Source: Diadema setosum (taxonomy: Eukaryota > Echinodermata > Echinoidea > Diadematoida > Diadematidae). From it: DNA of 64,000 bases. The first letter of the stretch is position 1, and every line of letters begins with the position of its first letter. The translations under genes were made by a program, and so were the position numbers. The DNA is taken from the NCBI RefSeq assembly GCF_964275005.1, contig NC_092701.1, positions 12,358,288 through 12,422,287 of the forward strand, in the 5' to 3' direction. Shown piece after piece: positions 60,301-64,000 of the stretch. Under the pieces are notes generated by a model. The model made no database searches, was not told the origin of the DNA, and saw only the letters and a list, made by a program, of their open reading frames with translations.

Positions 60301-63300
60301 CAAGTCCTCCAAGCAATCTCCTGGTAGCAAGGATCCGGAAGGCCCCAAGCGCCATGTACAGTGGCAGAACCCCCCTCATGCCTACGCCCACGAACCACCC
60401 TACTATCCTCCTCCTCAGAGACCTCCACTCCCAACTCAGCCCCTTCACCCTCAGGCTGGGTCCCAGACTGTGCCCCCACCCAAAGGCAACTCCCAGCAGA
60501 AGGGGCAGGTTGCTCACGGCCATCCCCCTCCTCGACACCCTCTGCCACAAGCTTCGTTCCCCACCCAGGGAACCCCGCAGCGTATGCCGCACCCTTACAG
60601 TCACCCGCCCCCTCCTCCCGGCGTTCCCCCACCCTCTCTGGGCCTGCCTCCAGACCAGAGGTTCCCACCACCGCCCCTTGGGCCACCGCTGCCTTTCTCT
60701 GGTCCCCAGGGTACACCGCAACGGCCAATGCAGCCACCACCATCCCGTTCAATGGGCCCTCCAGGAGGTCCTCCCGGGGGTCCTCCAGGCCCTCCTCCTG
60801 CACCCCATGGACCTTCTGGTCAGGGGGTCCCACCTGGTTGGCAAGCCATGCACCGCGATATGGGGCGTGAAGGACAGTCACACATGCCGAGAGACGGGCC
60901 TCCATCGCCTCATATCACAAGAGAGGGTTACCTTCCTCACATGCAACCTCCCAAGGTTCAGGTATGTTGAAAATTACAGAAATACTTGCAAATTTTTCAT
61001 GATAAATCATTTTTCCATGTCACAACATAGTATGTCATCTCAGTAATGTAAATGTTGCCACATGGTGAATTATCGTGCAACTTCCACAGTGACACTCTGC
61101 ATGGTTCAAGGATTATGGCATGCAAATACCTATGTATTTTTACTCTGCTGTGGTGTGGCAAATCAATGAAGACAGTGAAGCAATTGAGTTATTTTGTGAC
61201 AAGGCTGTGATGGAGTATGATGGCTTCATGTCCATAGTTCTGAGTACGCACATTCAAAGTTTGCAGAGTTAGCTCATACATACATGAAAATGGCAGTGAA
61301 AAATTACAGCTGAAAATGTAAGGTAGACTCTGCCAGTCATATGTCAAGGTGATTATGCAATATTCAACATTGTTTAGCTTTGGATCCTACTGTGAATGGT
61401 ATTTGTCAATGCCTTTTCCCTGTTTAAGAAGAGAGTTTGCTGATATTTTAGTGTTCTTTGTGCTTCTTGGTAATTTTCACACCAGATACCACCACCAATG
61501 CCCCAAGGCCCCAAAATAGCCAGCCCGAATTCAAGTCTGGCCCATCACCAGCAGCAGCAGCCACCATCCCAGCAGGCAGGCAGTGGGGGAGGCTGGGGCC
61601 GCAGTGGCCCGGGACTTCCCCAGATGGACCGTCCTGAAAACAGGCAGACTGACACCATGGCCAACATCAGCATGTGGAATGCTGCTCCAGAGGGAAGGAA
61701 AGGGTCCATTGGACACGCCCCTGCTGGTCCAGACTTACCCCAGGCCCAGTACCACCACCAGCAACAGCCGGGGATGGGGAGGGACACCAGCCCTATGCGA
61801 AGCCCCATCGGCAACTCCCCCCAGTTCCGGCTCTCACCATCTGTGGAAGACTTTGGGATGCAGCAGGGACCGGCCATGAACATCCAGGGTGGCCAAGGGC
61901 ACCCCATGCAGAGGCGCCCATCTAATCCAGCCGAGGTGAGAATAATGGAGTCTTCTTGCTTTTGACTGATCATCTATTTTATTTCTAATGCTTGTATATT
62001 AATGTAAAAAGAATGGCATCGAAATGAAGTCCCTGCACATTTCAGAAATTATATACCATCAAGCTTTCTAAATGCAAGTGTGATAATACCTATGGTACTT
62101 GTCTGTTTGCAAGCAGTTGCAGATGCCAGGATTTGGATCAGCTCCAGCCTACGATCAGGGACAGATGAATTACATGCACTCCATGTCCAAGTCCCATGAA
62201 CAGCATATCTCCAGTGTCCAACAGCAGCAGCAGCACCTGCAGATGCCAGGCGGACCACCTCCTCACGTCCTGGACAGCCAGGGAGCCAACCTCTTGGAAC
62301 TGCTCACCAAGATGCAGAAGCAGATGCCGCCGGAAAGCACGCATGGCGGCAGTGGCAAATCCCGCTTCTCTCCGGAGCACAATGTTCCTGATGCCTACCG
62401 CCCAGGCTTGGACATTGGTGTGTCCAGGAAAGGTGGGAGGGACCACCCCCCAGGATTCCAGAGCCAGGCAGAAAGGTATCCTTACCAAGAGCAGCTTTCA
62501 AAGGACAAGCTAGGCATGGCCGACTACTACCAGGTGCAAGATGAGGCCTCCAGTGGCATGATGCGCTACGATCTGCTTCGGGACCGACCCCAGGGTGAAT
62601 CTGCCTTCCGGAAGGTATATCCACAGCAGCAGCAACAGCAGCAGCAGGAGAGGGAAGGCACCCTCTTCCTGGGACCAGAGGCCAAGACCAAGGACGCATT
62701 CTCCTTCTCTCAGCTGATGGGGAATGATTCCAAGTTTGGTCGGGACATCTTCAGCCAAGACTCTGGGTTGCAAGATGTGGCTTCATCCTTTCCGTACAGG
62801 TAATAAAACTTTCTTGTCTCTTACATCAATGAACCTGTATTTGTTCTTCTGATTGTCTGACACCTTGGATTTTCATTGAAGTGTACCAATACCCCGGATA
62901 TCAAATTTGTGAACAGCTAGAATACACAGAAAAGCCATAATTCACCTGTGATAACCCCTAAAAGGACGCATATTGTATTAAATCAGATCATATCTCTATA
63001 ACAATTTGGCACTTGTGCTCCACAAGTATTAGTTCTGCTCCTGAAGTGCCAATACTGATGTGTGCACGTTCTAGCTATATGTGTACGTTTTTACAATTAA
63101 TATCAAGGTTTCATGTTGATTGGTTAGCTGATGGCATGCACGCATTGCATATCATTATTGTTCAAGGAGTATTTGGAAAAAAAAAAAAGTATTGATAGCG
63201 CGATTGTTCAATTGAAAGAATCGGATGATCAACTAGTCTATTTCAAGTCATATTTGTTTTTTATACTCTTTATAATTTACATTTAAACCCTAATAAATAA

Positions 63301-63773
63301 AAATCAGAGCAACAAGAAATTCTAATATTTTACAGAGGGCATGTCTGAAGTGTATTCTACAAATATACAAACATAATACTCAGGCTAGTGGTACACTTTA
63401 ATGTGATTCTGTAAAAAAATAAATGGTATGTACATGTATGTAACGTGATCCTGATCGTCAAGCTACTGTTCTTTTTGTCAGGAGAGACTCGGATGGCCTC
63501 TACGAGACCCCACCCAGCTTCCCCTCCAGTAAACCCCCCTCCTCTGCAGACCAGCGTTGGAACCAGGAGGGGCGAGATGGGGGTGGTGTAGGCAGCATTG
63601 GAGGAGGCGGCAGTGGCAGCCACGCCCTGGAGGAAAACCCCCTTGGGTACTTCCCCCAGCGCAACCCTGGTGGCAGCCAGGATGAAGGCTTTGAATCTCG
63701 CTGGCAGGATGGTCGGGAGACCATGACTCAAGAGGGCGCCAGACGACCCTCTAGTGATGGGCTGTTCAGCCAG
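42282..63773 (+). CDS. SMG7: SMG7 (EST1C) nonsense-mediated decay factor, 17 coding exons, 3' partial
   Basis: SMG7 binds phosphorylated UPF1 through a 14-3-3-like domain and recruits deadenylation and decapping factors to aberrant mRNAs. Seventeen exons join in phase into 1307 codons. Residues 1 to about 230 match the 14-3-3-like/TPR part of human SMG7: WLTRQALQD, LDKKLEQELWNHVFKNHISS, YICQHCLVHLGDLARYRN, ASLVPSNGQPYNQLAIVSAA. The phospho-binding Lys66 and Arg163 of the human protein correspond to Lys62 and Arg159 here. An alpha-helical region follows (ELIHYFIKFHAIIYL; MSAINLFALHSIL; LPEDSLLDGFTPIQEAQRDL; DFGLGKHQGW; QGKWLAHHQP). From exon 14 the protein becomes a Pro/Gln/Gly-rich low-complexity tail, as in the decay-effector region of SMG7; there is no PIN domain, which separates it from SMG6. 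It is already longer than human SMG7 (about 1137 aa) and continues past the window. An in-frame TAA nine codons before the ATG supports the start. Confidence 0.93.
43634..45323. mobile_element. 1.69-kb hAT-like non-autonomous element with 6-bp duplication
   Basis: The left end is CAGAGACTCCAACCCCC and the reversed right end is CAGAGACTCCAACTCTCCC. ATATTG lies immediately outside both ends (43628-43633 and 45324-45329). Subterminal CGGGAGA/TCTCCCG words cluster at both ends, including a CGGGAGATCTCCCG palindrome near 45284. The interior contains a TTA/TCA trinucleotide tract and a GT repeat and no transposase. It lies in SMG7 intron 1. Confidence 0.72.
44131..44390. repeat. TTATTA/TCATCA low-complexity tract
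   Basis: Degenerate trinucleotides inside the hAT-like element, yielding meaningless Ile/Leu- or Asn/Asp-rich open frames on both strands. A GT-rich microsatellite follows at about 44483-44515. Confidence 0.9.
45330..47666. other. SMG7 intron 1, remainder
   Basis: No supported exon. A 95-codon frame at 45852-46139 is unlike any protein I know. It sits in purine-rich DNA that ends in an A run at 46250-46266, so it may be a decayed retroposed transcript. A CAGGGATGCACAC word at 46692 and ACTGGTCC/GGACCAGT words to 46823 suggest a further decayed transposon. Confidence 0.4.
47667..47698 (+). CDS. SMG7: SMG7 exon 2, 32-nt microexon
   Basis: Between a TTTTTCTATGCAG acceptor and a GTAAGA donor. 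Encodes KANDLKAQLT with split codons at each end, matching QAEVLKADMT of human SMG7. Both phases fit the neighbours. Intron 1 before it is 5.4 kb. Confidence 0.82.
48150..48523. mobile_element. family A TTAA MITE, copy in SMG7 intron 2
   Basis: AGGGTGTGTACAGTTCTGGT at left and a CTGTACAGTCTCT right end, with TTAA at 48146-48149 and 48524-48527. The interior has the same GATGAAAATCGGTTTTGAAA and TTTTCATCAAATAAACG inverted arms as 19205-19578. Confidence 0.72.
49243..49415 (+). CDS. SMG7: SMG7 exon 3
   Basis: A 173-nt exon, CCACAG acceptor, GTGAGT donor. Encodes DGGSDVWLTRQALQDAYHHL, LLGDLESALDKKLEQELWNH and VFKNHISSLQHKARDRM. It contains the Lys equivalent to human Lys66 in the phosphopeptide pocket. 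Confidence 0.93.
50103..50485. mobile_element. family A TTAA MITE, copy in SMG7 intron 3
   Basis: 383 bp, AGGGCCAGTACAG...CTATACGATCCCT, flanked by TTAA (50099-50102 and 50486-50489). Inverted internal arms around GTGTGGGTCCCACACTTTAT form a strong central hairpin. Ends 51 bp before SMG7 exon 4. Confidence 0.78.
50537..50608 (+). CDS. SMG7: SMG7 exon 4
   Basis: A 72-nt exon, phase 0 both sides. NPKRSEVQAMLSLLLDNASG then FYIQ, closely matching NPNRSEVQANLSLFLEAASGFYTQ in vertebrates. Confidence 0.92.
51060..51766. mobile_element. 707-bp PIF/Harbinger-like element with TAA duplication
   Basis: GGCC, then an A tract and TTGTTGCATTGGCGTAAC at the left; reversed, the right end gives GGCC, A tract and TTGTTGCATTGGCGTAAC. 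TAA flanks both sides (51057-51059 and 51767-51769). No coding frame. SMG7 intron 4. Confidence 0.75.
51879..52050 (+). CDS. SMG7: SMG7 exon 5
   Basis: A 172-nt exon, CCCCCCAG acceptor, GTGAGT donor. LLQEICSAFDVQLPCRIKAR ... SCLYICQHCLVHLGDL. The Ala codon at its end is completed by exon 6 and is followed by the Arg159 equivalent of the phosphate pocket. Confidence 0.94.
53193..53415 (+). CDS. SMG7: SMG7 exon 6
   Basis: A 223-nt exon. RYRNDTQQAESFYCHAASLV, PSNGQPYNQLAIVSAAKGDQ, LSMAFYYIRSIAVKHPFPAA and TNLQTTYAKLVD: TPR-like helices, the best-conserved stretch of the gene. Confidence 0.95.
54054..54148 (+). CDS. SMG7: SMG7 exon 7
   Basis: A 95-nt exon after TTTTAG. DEVKIFKMREVELIHYFIKF then HAIIYLATCEQ, matching RDEVK...FIKAFIKFHGHVYL of human SMG7. 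GTGAGG donor. Confidence 0.9.
54479..54570 (-). mobile_element. family C TTAACCC mini-element, reverse copy
   Basis: Reversed, it starts TTAACCCATTGATGACGAGT and contains the perfect palindrome CCCGAGTATACTCGGG (54535-54550) and GTCTATGGGAAATGC. The far end lacks a clear TTAA. It lies about 100 bp before SMG7 exon 8. Confidence 0.65.
54677..54934 (+). CDS. SMG7: SMG7 exon 8
   Basis: A 258-nt exon after GTTGCAG, donor GTAAGG. DLQVAGSIKEKLEENFRSHL, SQEALTSRQLNQMSAINLFA, LHSILQHTDNGV and QQCWTLVMSFT, matching REKLEEQFK...TVINLFQLHHL...LCWTQLL. Confidence 0.92.
55581..55825. mobile_element. 245-bp TA-ended MITE, CGCG-rich
   Basis: The left terminus is TATTGTATACGTCGAATATT and the reversed right end is TACTATATAGACCATATATT; about 19 of 27 positions match, with TTTCGCGAG/TTTAGCGAG at the inner side. 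Rich in GCGAAATT words. SMG7 intron 8. Confidence 0.55.
55915..56071 (+). CDS. SMG7: SMG7 exon 9
   Basis: A 157-nt exon after a long pyrimidine tract. FNLVQMMLHYAPLKSGDTAV, DAWPGLPAVHLLLGWIFLQK and GIFDDPVLSTKTG, helical domain with moderate conservation. Confidence 0.88.
56942..57079 (+). CDS. SMG7: SMG7 exon 10
   Basis: A 138-nt exon. VWSKLARVLTSLQVDASPQE, then LPLPEDSLLDGFTPIQEAQ, aligning with IWPWLISLLNSF...PLPEEFELQGFLALRPSF. Confidence 0.91.
57118..57211 (+). mobile_element. family C TTAACC mini-element, copy in SMG7 intron 10
   Basis: 94 bp from TTAACCTGTTGGAAGAC to CAGTGGGTTAA, with CCCGAGTATACT and GTCTATGGGAAACATGTG inside. It starts 38 bp after the exon 10 donor. Confidence 0.65.
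57716..57829 (+). CDS. SMG7: SMG7 exon 11
   Basis: A 114-nt exon. DLDFGLGKHQGWNRAAMNRE, RCQRLASQGKWLAHHQP, matching NLDFSKGHQGI...QRLISIGKWIADNQP. Confidence 0.92.
58288..58424 (+). CDS. SMG7: SMG7 exon 12
   Basis: A 137-nt exon. SLLKVETSTSGKLVFTSPLG aligns with RLIQCENEVGKLLFITEI. The acceptor used, TCAAAAG at 58281-58287, has a weak pyrimidine tract; the alternative AG at 58296-58297 puts a stop in frame. GTGGGT donor. Confidence 0.82.
58655..58735. repeat. (ATCT)n microsatellite
   Basis: Interrupted CTAT/ATCT repeats with a short TATATA stretch in SMG7 intron 12. Confidence 0.93.
59190..59329 (+). CDS. SMG7: SMG7 exon 13
   Basis: A 140-nt exon after a C-rich acceptor. HEAVPKAASAERDAGKKVGR then a polar charged stretch ending NSGVQ at GTATGC. 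Little conservation; accepted on phase and splice sites. Confidence 0.78.
59339..59640 (-). repeat. SINE-like repeat, reverse orientation
   Basis: Reversed, the 3' end reads GCGCCTTGAGCACGTTAACT, then GTGGAACTGGCGCATTATAA and an AAT/ATT-type tail, a layout common to marine-animal SINE tails. The remainder to about 59640 (GAGTCTTGAGGGCAACTTTA, GATGTGGAAGTTCCTCTGAT) looks like the body of the same repeat. SMG7 intron 13. Confidence 0.5.
60200..60961 (+). CDS. SMG7: SMG7 exon 14, proline-rich
   Basis: 254 codons, phase 0. VMSRPESGKASVSFKIPERT leads into a Pro/Gly/His/Gln-rich segment (PPYYPPPQRPPLPTQP, PPGGPPGGPPGPPPAPHGP). Long overlapping frames on both strands come from the GC-rich bias and are shadows. 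Confidence 0.88.
61486..61935 (+). CDS. SMG7: SMG7 exon 15, Gln/Gly-rich
   Basis: 150 codons, phase 0. IPPPMPQGPKIASPNSSLAH, HQQQQPPSQQAGSGGGWG, DTMANISMWNAAPEGRKGS and PMQRRPSNPAE. Low complexity with short SP/RRPS motifs that could be phosphorylated. Confidence 0.87.
62117..62799 (+). CDS. SMG7: SMG7 exon 16
   Basis: 227 codons plus two bases. LQMPGFGSAPAYDQGQMNYM, GANLLELLTKMQKQMPP, and KVYPQQQQQQQQ near the end. The acceptor could also be three bases earlier (62114), adding one Gln. Donor GTAATA. Confidence 0.86.
62800..63481. other. SMG7 intron 16, no further feature
   Basis: AT-rich intron with no recognisable repeat structure or extra exon. Confidence 0.5.
63482..63773 (+). CDS. SMG7: SMG7 exon 17 (last visible)
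   Basis: A 292-nt exon after a TTTTTGTCAG acceptor. RDSDGLYETPPSFPSSKPPS, a Gly-rich stretch, ENPLGYFPQRNPGGSQDEGF and DGLFSQ, then GTAGCA as the likely donor. Read-through would add about 40 residues to a stop at 63896-63898, so an alternative terminal exon is possible but less likely. Confidence 0.78.
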
Positions 63774-64000
63774 GTAGCATCCCGTTTCTCTTTCTCTCTC
63801 AGTTGCTGCATAGACATCTACCTTCTTATTGATTTCGTTATCACACAGTGTCAAAACAGTATTCATAAAAAAATTCTGTTTCAGACCTCTGAGCTTTAAA
63901 GCCTCAGCAGTATGTGAGATTTAATTGCTAAAGAGAAATTCAGCATTTCCAGAAAAAAACAGTTTGGTAGCAGGCATTATGGCTTTCTGTGTTGTAGAAT

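Noticed and set aside
60162..61046. 294-codon plus-strand and 221-codon minus-strand frames over SMG7 exon 14
   Set aside because: Shadows caused by proline-rich, GC-rich coding sequence; the frame beginning VMSRPESG has correct phase and splice sites.

Overview
This window is animal nuclear DNA, most likely from a marine invertebrate deuterostome, with an echinoderm favoured. It holds three conserved metazoan genes whose exons are split by GT-AG introns. The background is AT-rich and crowded with small inverted-repeat DNA transposons. The animal assignment is firm, because the proteins and exon junctions are clear. The echinoderm call is an inference from protein divergence and repeat style.

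Layout. (1) Positions 971-7948, minus strand: five coding exons of PRPF38B, a spliceosome factor; its Arg/Ser-rich C-terminal exons lie beyond the left edge. (2) 8.2-19.6 kb: repeat-dominated intergenic DNA. It holds a 4.04-kb hAT-like element (8203-12245) filled with minisatellite and palindromic satellite, a PIF/Harbinger-like MITE nested in a foldback element (12.4-14.8 kb), a dead non-LTR retrotransposon fragment (16.4-17.0 kb), a 152-bp MITE and a SINE-like tail. (3) 20483-31103, plus strand: a complete seven-exon TTLL11-type tubulin polyglutamylase gene, 694 aa, with introns carrying several repeats. (4) 31.1-42.2 kb: AT-rich downstream DNA, then another repeat cluster (GC-rich inverted-repeat element, tandem arrays, TTAA-flanked MITEs). 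(5) 42282-63773 and beyond, plus strand: SMG7, a nonsense-mediated decay factor. Seventeen coding exons (1307 codons) are visible and the 3' end lies off the right edge. A short ETS plus YY1 promoter-like block sits about 60-75 bp before the SMG7 start codon.

In all three genes the exon phases join without a single frame break, which is strong evidence for the models. The genes serve different processes (pre-mRNA splicing, microtubule glutamylation, mRNA surveillance), and nothing here shows a functional link beyond proximity. I saw no tRNA, rRNA, CRISPR array or prokaryotic-style operon.

No wholly new protein system is visible. The most unusual material is in the repeats: two elements with 6-bp target duplications and CAG..CTG ends, a higher-order satellite built on a 16-bp palindrome inside one of them, nested and TTAA-sharing insertions, and a repeat that carries clustered nuclear-receptor-type half sites.
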